Below are positions 53,117 to 61,663 of a DNA stretch of 64,000 nucleotides, one piece after another. Numbering within the stretch: the first letter of the stretch is position 1; each line of letters opens with the position of its first letter. The DNA lies in contig NZ_JAWQFO010000001.1 of NCBI RefSeq assembly GCF_033436665.1, positions 828,250 to 892,249 of the forward strand, read 5' to 3'. A model generated the notes under the pieces. The model ran no database searches. It was not told the origin of the DNA and was given only the letters and a program-made list of their open reading frames with translations. The translations under genes and the position numbers were made by a program. Source of the DNA: JAWQFO01 sp033436665. Its GTDB lineage: Bacteria; Pseudomonadota; Alphaproteobacteria; Rhodobacterales; Rhodobacteraceae.

Positions 53117-53662
53117 TCACATCTGCGGAAGCTTTCTTTGCTCGCGCGTCGCGGCTGCGACGGTGTCGATGCGCTTGGAGCGTGTCGCGGGGGTTTTGGC
53201 AAGCTTGATCCATCGCAACACATTGCGCCGGTATGACGGGGCAAGAGCCTCCCATTTTTCCAGTTCGACCGCAGACGCAAGATCGTCCGGCACGATCAGC
53301 GCATCGACGTCGTCGTAGAAGTCCCAAAGACCCGACGCGCGACCCTGTTCTATCGCGGCCTCGCCGGCCTCGTGCATGCGGCCTTCGCGGCGCAGGCGTT
53401 CGGCACGCTCCTTGTATGTCTTGGACCATGCCTGCTGTTTGCGCGGTGAAATGAGCTGTGCCGTGCGATCATCGTCCACGACAAACCTGCGACCGTCGAT
53501 CCAGCCGTGCGCAATCAGCGCGTCCAGCACGTCTTCGCGCCCGACAAACTTGTCTCGATGCGCGGCTTTCCATGTGACCAGACGCACGCTTTCGCGTGTA
53601 CGATGGTTTTCGGCCAGCCAGGACCATAGCTGTTCGGAAGCAATGATTTCAAGCGTGCGCAT
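53117..53662 (-). CDS. YdeI/OmpD-associated family protein
   Basis: A 181-residue protein of the YdeI family (bacteriocin-protection/OmpD-associated). Visible marks are WLAENHRTRESVRLVTWK, DVLDALIAHGWIDGRRFVVDDDRTAQLISPRK near residues 44-75 and the C-terminal APSYRRNVLRWIKLAKTPATRSKRI. Role not established. It lies downstream of, and in the same direction as, the kinase-GTPase operon, 210 nt beyond its last gene. Confidence 0.85.
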   Translation of the reverse strand: MRTLEIIASEQLWSWLAENHRTRESVRLVTWKAAHRDKFVGREDVLDALIAHGWIDGRRFVVDDDRTAQLISPRKQQAWSKTYKERAERLRREGRMHEAGEAAIEQGRASGLWDFYDDVDALIVPDDLASAVELEKWEALAPSYRRNVLRWIKLAKTPATRSKRIDTVAAATREQRKLPQM

Positions 53663-53872
53663 AACCCGGAGTTAGCGACCGCGTGGTGGAAGTCATCTAT
53701 CAAACCACGCGGCGGAGGACCGTGAGGGGTCGGCGTTTCCCGCGGTGCTGGACGCGGGAGTCTTGCGTGTGCAGCGCGCCTTCGAGCTGACGGCCCGCAT
53801 CCAGGCACGCTTGAATATGTTGGGCCTCCTGAAGTGGCTGGCGTCTGCCTGCACCCTGCCGCAGGTGCCCTT

Positions 53873-54652
53873 TCAGCGGGAGGTCTGCCAGGTCGAAATG
53901 GCTCTCAGCCCCTCCGATCGCGGAACGACGCAGACAAACCCCTGCCCCTCGGACGTACCCGCCACGATCGCGTGCGCCTCGTCTATCGGGACCGCGATGC
54001 CCTTGACCTCTCGGTCGAAGGTGCCCCTGCCGGAACCTACCGGTTTCCCGCCCTCGTGCAGATTGCGTGCGCAGTACTCGAGGATGTGGCGCCAGGTATC
54101 GGCGCCGCGAAACGCCTGTGCGTCGCCGCCGCGGTGCCAGTCCACCTTGGCAAGCGTCAACGGATCCAGCGCCAGCACGAGCGCTTCGAACGCGCAGATC
54201 TCTTCGCCAGTCTCGAGTTCGGCGCGCAGTGACGAGACCGAGCAGCTGTCGACGGACTGGCATTCCGGGCCGTTTTCGCCCAGCGCCTCGACAGAGACCG
54301 ATGTCGCCTGCCCGACCGCTTGCGAAAAGGCCGCGGCAAGCGAGGCAATGTCGCTGTTCTCGCGACTGATGGCGCGCGACGGGTCGTCCTCCGGACGAAG
54401 CTGGTAGAGACGCCGGTTTCCGGCAAAGAGTGTCGCGACAACCTTCGCGCCGGAGGTCAGGGTGATCCGCCGGGGCAGGATGGTCTCGTCGATTTCGCGG
54501 AGCAGGCAGTCGATCTTGGCCCGCGAAGATGCGGGCAGGCTTCCGCGTTCATCCGCGAGGTGTTGCGGCGGGCTCCCCAGCCTGCGGACGACATCCGCCA
54601 GGTTGGAAGACGGGGCTTCTGTGCGACGCCTGTTCAAGCCGGACGGTCTCAT
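53873..54652 (-). CDS. unrecognised last protein of the kinase-GTPase operon
   Basis: A 259-residue protein I cannot place. Residues 1-60 are helical and basic (NLADVVRRLG, KIDCLLREIDE); a segment ITLTSGAKVVATLFAGNRRLYQL near 70 looks like two beta strands; the C-terminal half is mixed (VKGIAVPIDEAHAIVAGTSEG). No transmembrane helix, signal or catalytic motif is visible. Its start overlaps the stop of the Roadblock-like gene by 4 nt (ATGA), so it is part of the eight-gene operon. Confidence 0.7.
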   Translation of the reverse strand: MRPSGLNRRRTEAPSSNLADVVRRLGSPPQHLADERGSLPASSRAKIDCLLREIDETILPRRITLTSGAKVVATLFAGNRRLYQLRPEDDPSRAISRENSDIASLAAAFSQAVGQATSVSVEALGENGPECQSVDSCSVSSLRAELETGEEICAFEALVLALDPLTLAKVDWHRGGDAQAFRGADTWRHILEYCARNLHEGGKPVGSGRGTFDREVKGIAVPIDEAHAIVAGTSEGQGFVCVVPRSEGLRAISTWQTSR

Positions 54653-55029
54653 CGGACGTCTTTTGCCATCTCGGTCGCCACCCGTTCGATACAAGTGATG
54701 GCGTGGGCAATGTCCTGACCCGCCTCGATGAGCGCACAGTACATGTCTCCCTGTTCGGGATCGTGCCGCCCGCATACGAGGGTCTTCTCTGCCGTGAAGC
54801 TCAGTGCGGTTCGGCATGCATCGCCTTTTCCGCCTGCGTCGCCGGACCTGGCATCGCCAAGTGCGAAGGCTTGCATAGCGTCGACGCAGATCTGGTCGAG
54901 TTCCTCCCTTGCACGCCGCGCTTCGGAGCTCGACCGTAGGATCAGGCCGGAGGACAGATCGCCGAATGCCGTAAGGTGACAGCCCGGCAGGTTTCTGCGG
55001 AGATCGTCCAGGGACTTCTGTATCGTCAT
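54649..55029 (-). CDS. small Roadblock/LC7-like protein
   Basis: A 126-residue soluble protein. The pattern (MTIQKSLDDLRRNLPGCHLTAFGDLSSGLILRSSS, then a helix EELDQICVDAMQAFA, then strands TALSFTAEKTLVCGRH and DMYCALIEAGQDIAHAITCIERV) follows the helix-strand-strand-helix-strands order of Roadblock/LC7 (MglB-like) domains, which regulate small GTPases. The match is by pattern, not by a known signature, so it is tentative. Start at 55029. Confidence 0.6.
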   Translation of the reverse strand: MTIQKSLDDLRRNLPGCHLTAFGDLSSGLILRSSSEARRAREELDQICVDAMQAFALGDARSGDAGGKGDACRTALSFTAEKTLVCGRHDPEQGDMYCALIEAGQDIAHAITCIERVATEMAKDVR

Positions 55030-55114
55030 AGGCTTGGTTCCCCTAGTCCCGGCGCCTTTCGGCAGGGACCTTCTTGGCCGTGGACCGAGGCATCGCGTGT
55101 CGTGGTCGCGCCCA

Positions 55115-56020
55115 TCACCGCCCCTGCAGGCTGCCGCCTTCGTGGTCCGGTCGTTGCCGGCGCGACCGTGCCGGGTTCGAGACGACCCGTCGCGGCACGA
55201 CGCGACCCGCGCTGTCTTCCGGTTTCGGATGTGCCGGCTCCTGCATTTGCACGGCGGCTGCATCGCGGATGCCGGCGTCCATGACACCCGGCGCGGCCCC
55301 CGGCAGGAAAGGCAGCTTGCCTTTGCGCTGCATCAGGAACTGGACCACATGCTCGGAAAGCGCGGCGGCGCCGCTTTCTTCCCAAGCCTCCGCATCATCT
55401 CCGGCATTCATGGCCTCCAGAAGCGACACGGGATAAACGGCCGCGAAAAGGCCTGCCGTCTCCCGTTCGACCCGCTTCAGGACCCGTTCCCTGTCCCGTT
55501 CGTTCTGCAACTTGTCGAACTGGGTAATCAGCAGCAGGTTCTCGCCCGAAGTGCCGTGCCTCAGGATCTCCCAGATCGCTGCCTCCGACTGCCGCCAGGC
55601 CTGCGTGGCATGGGTACACCAGATCACCCTATCGTTCGCCTCGATAACATCCTCCCACATGTCTTGCGGCATGTTGGGATCGGAAATGCCGGGCATATCG
55701 AGCAGGTCGCACAGTTGCAGCACGTCGGACTGCATCCGGATGTCGACCATCGCGGTTTCGTCCAGCGAGATCGATTCCATGTCTTCCAGCTCAATCTCCT
55801 GCCGACCGCCATCCTTGCCGACCGCATAGGCGGCCGGCTCGCCATAGCTAAGCCGCACCGGCGGCAGGCGCGTCGCCGTCACCCGCATGGGAAGCGGCGC
55901 CCCATCCAGAAGGATGTTCGTGAGCGTGCTCTTGCCCGCGCTGAACTCGCCCATCAGCACAAGACGCGGCTTGGCGTCTTCGGCGTCCGGCTTGGTTTCC
56001 ATCACGTCGTCACTGCTCAT
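55115..56020 (-). CDS. P-loop GTPase of a dynamin-operon family
   Basis: A 301-residue GTPase. G1 is GEFSAGKST near residue 24, G3 DLLDMPG near residue 109, and the G4 position is ITQFDKL near residue 166, with Thr-Gln in place of Asn-Lys. The segment VIWCTHATQAWRQSEAAIW is distinctive and recurs in the first GTPase of the operon (VIWCSQDLDDEELAIW), so the two are paralogues. The C terminus (PKPEDSAGRVVPRR) is basic and disordered. It overlaps the dynamin-like gene by 11 nt. Confidence 0.85.
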   Translation of the reverse strand: MSSDDVMETKPDAEDAKPRLVLMGEFSAGKSTLTNILLDGAPLPMRVTATRLPPVRLSYGEPAAYAVGKDGGRQEIELEDMESISLDETAMVDIRMQSDVLQLCDLLDMPGISDPNMPQDMWEDVIEANDRVIWCTHATQAWRQSEAAIWEILRHGTSGENLLLITQFDKLQNERDRERVLKRVERETAGLFAAVYPVSLLEAMNAGDDAEAWEESGAAALSEHVVQFLMQRKGKLPFLPGAAPGVMDAGIRDAAAVQMQEPAHPKPEDSAGRVVPRRVVSNPARSRRQRPDHEGGSLQGR

Positions 56021-58106
56021 CGTATCTTCCTTCCCAATTCGTTGGACCCATCCTCGACTTCAGGCTCCGGACAAGGTCTTCGACCTGCTCGTTCCGTTCG
56101 TACTCGTCCTTGCCGAGGCATATCCGCTGCAGCCCGTCCGAGGAGGCGCGAGATGTGCTGATTTCGATCATGATGTCGCGGTTCTGGGCGAAGAACGCGT
56201 CGATCGTCTGCGCCAGAAGCTCCTGGATATGGATGGTCTGGATGGTCTGCAGCTGGGTCATGAAGTCCTCGGTCTCCGCAGACACGAGCGCGTGGAACTG
56301 CTTGGCGAAGGCCTTGTATCCCCGTGTCCGGCGCCACCAGGACACCCACCAGCTGTCGTTGAAGTCGAGCGCGATGGTCTGCGCGATGGCGACAGGCTCG
56401 GGAAACTCCGGTACCTCGGGAACCATGAGTTCGATGCCCTCCACCGCGCTGCCGAAGGCCTCGCAATATAGCTCCGCGATATCGACCACGGCGGCCTCGT
56501 ACCGCTTCCTGGCAAGGGTCTGCGCGCGCGAGGCAAACACCGAATAGGCGGACTTGAGCAGCATCCGCAGCCCCGTTGGATCGTAGCTCCAGACATGGTC
56601 GTCGCCATTGGTCTCGAGGTGCGTGATCAGGCTGTGCGTGGCGCGCTCCACGAAATTGGCATGCGCGCGGCTGGCTCGGGCCTGGAAACTGCCGATGATT
56701 TCATCGGTTTCCCTGAGCAGATCGTCGTGATGGCGTTTGGCAAGGGTCGTCAGTTCGTCACGGACGTCGTGCATGGACATCGACCCGGACGTGTGCTCGC
56801 CCTCGATACGGACCTTGTTCGCAACCTGCTGGCCGGTCGCGATGCTGACGGCGGACTTCGCGATCTCCTCGAGAAACGGATCGCCGAGCTTGGCCACCAC
56901 CCTCTCGGATATCATCCGGTTCAGCTTGGGCAGGCCGGACAGATGCCAGACCATATCCGCTGGCGAACCGTCGAGGTCGCGTTCCTCCCGCGGCGTCTCC
57001 GCCCATTTCAGCAGGGTCTCGGAGCTTTGCTTGCCCATGCGCTCGAGATCACCGGCCAGGACGTAATTCGCCCAGAGAGCGCTGCCGAACACGATCTGCG
57101 CGTCCTCGGGCCCGTTGTGATCGGCCAGGACCTGACGGATGCTCGCCTCGATCTCGGGCACCTGGGCCACTGGGTCGCGCAGTTCGTCGATCCGGTTCAC
57201 GAAGATGAACACATCGCGCGACTTCAGACTCGAGATCATGCGGATGAGCGCCATGTCCACCGAGGTCAGCGCCTGGTGGGCAGAGAGCACAATCACGCAG
57301 ATCTTGCTGGACCGGATCGCGTTGATGGTGACCTGCTCGCGCATCATGAACGTGTCGTTCACGCCGGGCGTATCCCGCAGGCACATCCGCAAGGGGGCGC
57401 TGCCGCTTGTCAGGTAAAGGTCCGCAGAACGCGTTATATCGGCGAACCGGCCCTGCGTCTGGGACGTGGCTGCCTCCTCGTCCTCGTAGAAGTCATCGCC
57501 GATGCAGATATAGCGTTCGAGCAGGTTCTTGTCGAAGTAACCGTATTCATGCTCCTGTCCGAGCAGCATCTCGAATTTCCGGCCCAGCCGCCGACGCGAC
57601 TTCTCTTTCAGCATCTCGATCTGGCTACGGATACTTTCGAGCTCGCCCTCCGAGCCGGCCCGGTTGGCCAGTTCGCCCAATCGGCCGCCCTTGTGAACGA
57701 GCCGGTCCCATTCGCCTTCCTCCATGAAGCGGAAGCGCGCACCGATATCGCTTCTGTCGTCGCCCGGCGTCAGGTGGAGCGATGTGACGACCGACGTCCA
57801 GGGGTTCACGTCGGCGGGCAGCAGATCGGCCCAGCCCGCCATCGCGTTCACCAGCGTGGTTTTTCCCGATTTGACCTGGCCCAGAAAGGTGATCGCAGGT
57901 TCGAATTCGTCCAGCTGCTTGCTGAGTCGGGCCACGGCCTTGGTCGCCGCCGAGCCGGTGAGATCTTCGAGCTTCGCGATCAGTCCGCCAACCTCCGACG
58001 CGCGCTTCGCGAAGGCCTGCAAGGGTTCGAGGCCTGCAGTCAGACTGGCCGTGCCGTCGGCGGTGCTGTCGGTACTTTCCAACTTGAATTTGGTATCGAT
58101 GATCAT
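56010..58106 (-). CDS. dynamin-like large GTPase
   Basis: A 698-residue protein of the bacterial dynamin-like superfamily. G1 is GQVKSGKT (76-83), the switch II/G3 is DTPGV near residue 240, and G4 is NRIDEL near residue 305. The long C-terminal part is helical (HHDDLLRETDEIIGSFQARASRAHANFVERATHSL ... ETEDFMTQLQTIQTIHIQELLAQTIDAFFA), as in the stalk of dynamins that polymerise on membranes. A hydrophobic paddle is not obvious apart from the SWWVSWWRRTRGYK segment near residue 600, rich in Trp, which could touch membrane. It overlaps the next GTPase gene by 11 nt. Confidence 0.9.
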   Translation of the reverse strand: MIIDTKFKLESTDSTADGTASLTAGLEPLQAFAKRASEVGGLIAKLEDLTGSAATKAVARLSKQLDEFEPAITFLGQVKSGKTTLVNAMAGWADLLPADVNPWTSVVTSLHLTPGDDRSDIGARFRFMEEGEWDRLVHKGGRLGELANRAGSEGELESIRSQIEMLKEKSRRRLGRKFEMLLGQEHEYGYFDKNLLERYICIGDDFYEDEEAATSQTQGRFADITRSADLYLTSGSAPLRMCLRDTPGVNDTFMMREQVTINAIRSSKICVIVLSAHQALTSVDMALIRMISSLKSRDVFIFVNRIDELRDPVAQVPEIEASIRQVLADHNGPEDAQIVFGSALWANYVLAGDLERMGKQSSETLLKWAETPREERDLDGSPADMVWHLSGLPKLNRMISERVVAKLGDPFLEEIAKSAVSIATGQQVANKVRIEGEHTSGSMSMHDVRDELTTLAKRHHDDLLRETDEIIGSFQARASRAHANFVERATHSLITHLETNGDDHVWSYDPTGLRMLLKSAYSVFASRAQTLARKRYEAAVVDIAELYCEAFGSAVEGIELMVPEVPEFPEPVAIAQTIALDFNDSWWVSWWRRTRGYKAFAKQFHALVSAETEDFMTQLQTIQTIHIQELLAQTIDAFFAQNRDIMIEISTSRASSDGLQRICLGKDEYERNEQVEDLVRSLKSRMGPTNWEGRYDEQ

Positions 58107-58223
58107 GTTACGTCCGATGTCCTCTCAGCGCCGCGCGGCAGGTCTTTACGGGCGACGTCGTTCTGCATCCCCGGCGAGCGCATCTGCGCTGGCGAAGGCC
58201 GGTTTGCGAGGCAGGCGACGGCA

Positions 58224-59501
58224 TCATCCACAGGCGACCTCCGCGAGATCCTTTTTCACCTGCAGCAGGGCCGTGGCGGCGTCGCATGCTGCGGAGTCCG
58301 TGCCTTCGAGTTGCAACAGCAGAAACATCTGCTCGCATTCGACGATGTCGTCCCGCAGGACGTTGAGTATGGGATCGTCCGAGCCCGTATCCATCAGCAG
58401 TGTCGCCATCGCCTGCGCCGCCTGCATCGACTGATCCAGAACGGCCAGCGCCGAGGGCCTGCCGGAGTCGTCACAGCCTGCGGATATGTCGTCGGCGCAG
58501 GTCTGCAGGATCGAAAGCGCGGTTTCGACGGTGTCGCGGCGATCCATCGGTCCGACTGGTCGGGAGGGCTCCGGAGCGCCGGCTGCTGCGGGCCGGGCTC
58601 CGGGCGCGGCGGACGTCGGAGCCGGAGCGTTCTTCGCGCGCGCAGCGTTTGGTTGGGTGCCGCCGGCATGGTCTCGGGAGCGCCGGGCGCTTCTTGCCAG
58701 CAGCATGTCCGCATAGTCGAGATCGGCGGTCTTTCCGGTCTCGACAAGCCGGTCCAGCGCCTCAAGCAGAGGCTTCGCGCCACTTGTTTTCCAAAGGGCG
58801 ACATCTCTGATCTCGCTGCCCTGGACCGCGGAAAAGGCCTGTTTCGTCGCAACAGGATAAAGTCCGAGGAATTCATCGGAAAACTGCTGCTCGAAACGTT
58901 CGGTCCGCTTGCCGAGTTCACCCTTCATGTAGAGCTGATCCGATTTGGTCAGCGCGAGAAAGCTGTGATCCTTGAGCTTGTCGGGCATCACCGACCAGAT
59001 CGCGAGTTCCTCGTCATCGAGGTCCTGCGAACACCAGATCACCACGTCCGAGCATCCTGCGACCCAGCTTAGAACCGCCTCGCGCTTGGCCGGATTCGTC
59101 GGCAGATCGATCTCCGCGAAGCGTCTTTCGCGCAGCGCGGGCAGCGGCATTTCCTGGACGACGCGAAAGGTACCCTCCTTCAGGTTTGCCTGCGCAACCA
59201 GACCATCCGCGGGGCTGGTTTGGCCGGAAACGCTTTCGACCCTGAAACGCGGCTGCGCGCCGTAGACAAGCTCGACGATGCTGACCCCGTCGAGAACCGG
59301 CATCGCAGCGTTTTTGAGGATCAGGTTAAGAAGGCTCGTCTTTCCGGCCCCTCTGGGCCCGAGCAGGGCCACGCGCGCCGGCCGCACCAGATGTGCGACG
59401 AGCGTCTTGGCCACGCTCATGAGATCGTCCGGCAATTCCCCGGTCTCGAGCAGCTGCCGCAGACGGCTCGCCTTTTCGCGCGGATCGGCGGTGCTTGTCA
59501 T
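58224..59501 (-). CDS. P-loop GTPase, paralogue with degenerate G3
   Basis: A 425-residue protein. G1 is GPRGAGKT (48-55); the G3 position reads EIDLPTNPA instead of DxxG, so GTP hydrolysis may be impaired; G4 is ALTKSDQL. The C-terminal 150 residues have a Pro/Ala-rich linker (PTSAAPGARPAAAGAPEPSRP) and a helical block (ALSILQTCADDISAG ... CEQMFLLLQLEG). It shares the VIWC segment with the gene at 55115. Start at the ATG at 59501, overlapping the phosphatase stop by 4 nt. Confidence 0.82.
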   Translation of the reverse strand: MTSTADPREKASRLRQLLETGELPDDLMSVAKTLVAHLVRPARVALLGPRGAGKTSLLNLILKNAAMPVLDGVSIVELVYGAQPRFRVESVSGQTSPADGLVAQANLKEGTFRVVQEMPLPALRERRFAEIDLPTNPAKREAVLSWVAGCSDVVIWCSQDLDDEELAIWSVMPDKLKDHSFLALTKSDQLYMKGELGKRTERFEQQFSDEFLGLYPVATKQAFSAVQGSEIRDVALWKTSGAKPLLEALDRLVETGKTADLDYADMLLARSARRSRDHAGGTQPNAARAKNAPAPTSAAPGARPAAAGAPEPSRPVGPMDRRDTVETALSILQTCADDISAGCDDSGRPSALAVLDQSMQAAQAMATLLMDTGSDDPILNVLRDDIVECEQMFLLLQLEGTDSAACDAATALLQVKKDLAEVACG

Positions 59502-60412
59502 TGGCCGAGCGCCTGACGGTTTCCGGACGGCTGCTGTACGCCGGTATGCGTCGCGCTTTCGATCTTTTGCAACGGTACGCAGGAGGCCAGGTTCGCGACT
59601 TCGGAAAACGGCGTCTCGATCTCTCGCTTGCTGATCTTCAGCACGCACAGCGACACATTGTCCTGGTCCGGATCATCAAGATCGTAAACGGACTGGAGCA
59701 GGCGCTTGCCGATCTCTGCACTGGGCAGGTCGCGGGCCTCGAAGGCGATCCGAGCGATCTGCCATTCGCCGATGAACTGTAGTCCGTCGCTTGCGGCGAT
59801 GACGATATCATTTTCGCGCAGCTCGACGGCCTGGGAGCGGCAATCTATCTCGGGTATCGCTTGGCCGCCGAGGACCGAGGTCAGGCAGTTCCGGTCGGGA
59901 TGTTGTTCGGCGACCTCCGGGTCGAGTTGTCCCTTCGCGACGAGCTTGCTCATGCGGCTTGCGAAAGAATGTTCTTCGTTCAGGCGGAAGAGTCGGCTCC
60001 CGCGCAGGAGGTAGAGCGGGGAATCTCCCACCGAGATCCAGTACAGGCGATTGTCGAACACGACCGGCGCGATCAGCGTCGCCCCCATCCCGCGCGACCC
60101 GGGACTGTCTTGCGCGATCCGCGCGACGCACTCGTTCGCCGCCGCAACCGCCTTGCGAAGGATGCGGTCGAAATTCCGCTCCAGCAGTTCCGGCTGGTCC
60201 GCGAGCATTTTCAGCTCGCTGAACACTTCGGTCACGACGATCTTGCTGGCGACGTCACCGGCCGAATGACCGCCCATACCATCGGCCAGAACGATGAACC
60301 CGAAATCGGCGCCCTCGGCGAAGTCCATCGCGATCGCGTCTTCTTGCTGCTCGCGTCCGCCGACGCAGATCGCAGGCGACGCGTCATAGGAGTATCGCTG
60401 TCTTTCACGCAC
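59498..60412 (-). CDS. PP2C-family protein phosphatase
   Basis: A 304-residue metal-dependent Ser/Thr phosphatase. The PP2C marks are complete: GGREQQEDAIAMD (metal Asp region), VLADGMGGHSAGDVAS near residue 43, GDSPLYLLR, IVIAASDGL and DQDNVSLCVL. The C-terminal 50 residues (VANLASCVPLQKIES) lie beyond the domain. GTG start at 60412 overlaps the FHA stop. It should reverse the action of the operon's kinase. Confidence 0.92.
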   Translation of the reverse strand: MRERQRYSYDASPAICVGGREQQEDAIAMDFAEGADFGFIVLADGMGGHSAGDVASKIVVTEVFSELKMLADQPELLERNFDRILRKAVAAANECVARIAQDSPGSRGMGATLIAPVVFDNRLYWISVGDSPLYLLRGSRLFRLNEEHSFASRMSKLVAKGQLDPEVAEQHPDRNCLTSVLGGQAIPEIDCRSQAVELRENDIVIAASDGLQFIGEWQIARIAFEARDLPSAEIGKRLLQSVYDLDDPDQDNVSLCVLKISKREIETPFSEVANLASCVPLQKIESATHTGVQQPSGNRQALGQ

Positions 60413-61652
60413 GCCGTACCGCCTTTGGATCAGCCATGTTCCAGCCGAAATCGCCGTCGCAGAAGGCGATGAAGCGCAATGTCGTCTCGCCGAGCCGGAT
60501 CAGGTCTTTCGAGTTCAGCTCCTCGGTGCTGAGCAGCGGAACGTTGTTCAGGCGCACGAGGTTGGTCTTGCCGCTGTGGCCGATATAGAACTTGTTCTGC
60601 TCCGCGTCGTAGGCGATCGAGGCGTGGTTCGTCCGGGACACGCTGTTGTCGCCGAAATCGAGGCATACGGTCTGTTCCGCGTCGCGTCCGATTGTCGAAA
60701 CCCCATCATGCAGTGCGAAGGAAGCACCGCGTCCGACCTCGGAGACGACGACCAGCCAGCCGACCGGGAATTCGCTGCCCGAGGCGGACTTCTTGGCAAA
60801 GGGATCGTCATCCTCCATTTCCGAGGCAGAGAAGCCGAGCAGACGCGTTTTCACGCGGCCGGACCGGTTCGCCCCGCGGCCTATGGCCGGCGAAGGCATT
60901 GTCACCGGGTCCGGCTCGAGGGCGTCGGCGAGTGCCGTCATGCCACCGAACGCGGGATCGTCGTCTTCTGCCGGATGTGGCAGGTCCGGTTCCCGCAAAA
61001 CGGGCTCCCGCGGGGCCGGTTCTTGCGCCATCGGCTCCACCTTCGCAGTCGAGGATGACGCCGCGGACCGGAACGGGCTGACCGAAGGCTTTCTCGGGAA
61101 ACTTCGGTCCTGTTCGAACAACAGCTTGCCGAATGCGTCCGGCTGGACGTCATGCAGGTCGTCGTCCTCGTCGCCCGCATCGTCGAGATCTTCCAGATGA
61201 TCGTCCGATGCTTCGAGATAATCGACCTCTTCAGCCTCGGTGAGGCCGGCATCCGCTCCACGGACCTGCTGTGCGACGTCCGACATCATGTTCTGCCAGG
61301 CGTCGTCGTCCTGCTCTTCCTCGTCGTCCTCGCCTTCCTCGAGCCCAGCCTCCGCCCGAACGGCGTCGAGGTCGCCCGTGAGGTAGAAGTCGTGATCGTC
61401 CTCTTCCTCTTCGAAGAACTCGTCTTGTGTGGCAGCGCCTTCGGTAGCGTCGTCCCACTCGCTGCTGTCGAGGTGGGCGTTCGTATCCGACCGGATGGTC
61501 GCGCCGGTTCCTTCGTTCTCGTCTGGAAGGATCGGCGATTTCAGCAGCAGAGGTTCGGACCGGGATGCGCCGGCTTCGAAGGCCTCGTGCCCGGGATCGC
61601 CGCCTCCGGGCGCGCTGCGTTTTTCCTGGATGATGTCGCGGATGAATCTCAT
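60405..61652 (-). CDS. FHA-domain protein with long acidic N-terminal region
   Basis: A 415-residue protein. Its last 110 residues form an FHA phosphothreonine-binding domain (TIGRDAEQ, NSVSRTNHASI, GKTNLVRLNN). The first 290 are disordered and very acidic (EEEEDDHDFYLTGD, GEDDEEEQDDD) with several Thr/Ser, likely sites for the partner kinase. It starts MRFIRDIIQEKRSAPG at 61652, 11 nt after the kinase stop, and acts as scaffold or substrate between kinase and effectors. Confidence 0.9.
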   Translation of the reverse strand: MRFIRDIIQEKRSAPGGGDPGHEAFEAGASRSEPLLLKSPILPDENEGTGATIRSDTNAHLDSSEWDDATEGAATQDEFFEEEEDDHDFYLTGDLDAVRAEAGLEEGEDDEEEQDDDAWQNMMSDVAQQVRGADAGLTEAEEVDYLEASDDHLEDLDDAGDEDDDLHDVQPDAFGKLLFEQDRSFPRKPSVSPFRSAASSSTAKVEPMAQEPAPREPVLREPDLPHPAEDDDPAFGGMTALADALEPDPVTMPSPAIGRGANRSGRVKTRLLGFSASEMEDDDPFAKKSASGSEFPVGWLVVVSEVGRGASFALHDGVSTIGRDAEQTVCLDFGDNSVSRTNHASIAYDAEQNKFYIGHSGKTNLVRLNNVPLLSTEELNSKDLIRLGETTLRFIAFCDGDFGWNMADPKAVRRA

Positions 61653-61663
61653 GAACTGGCTCC

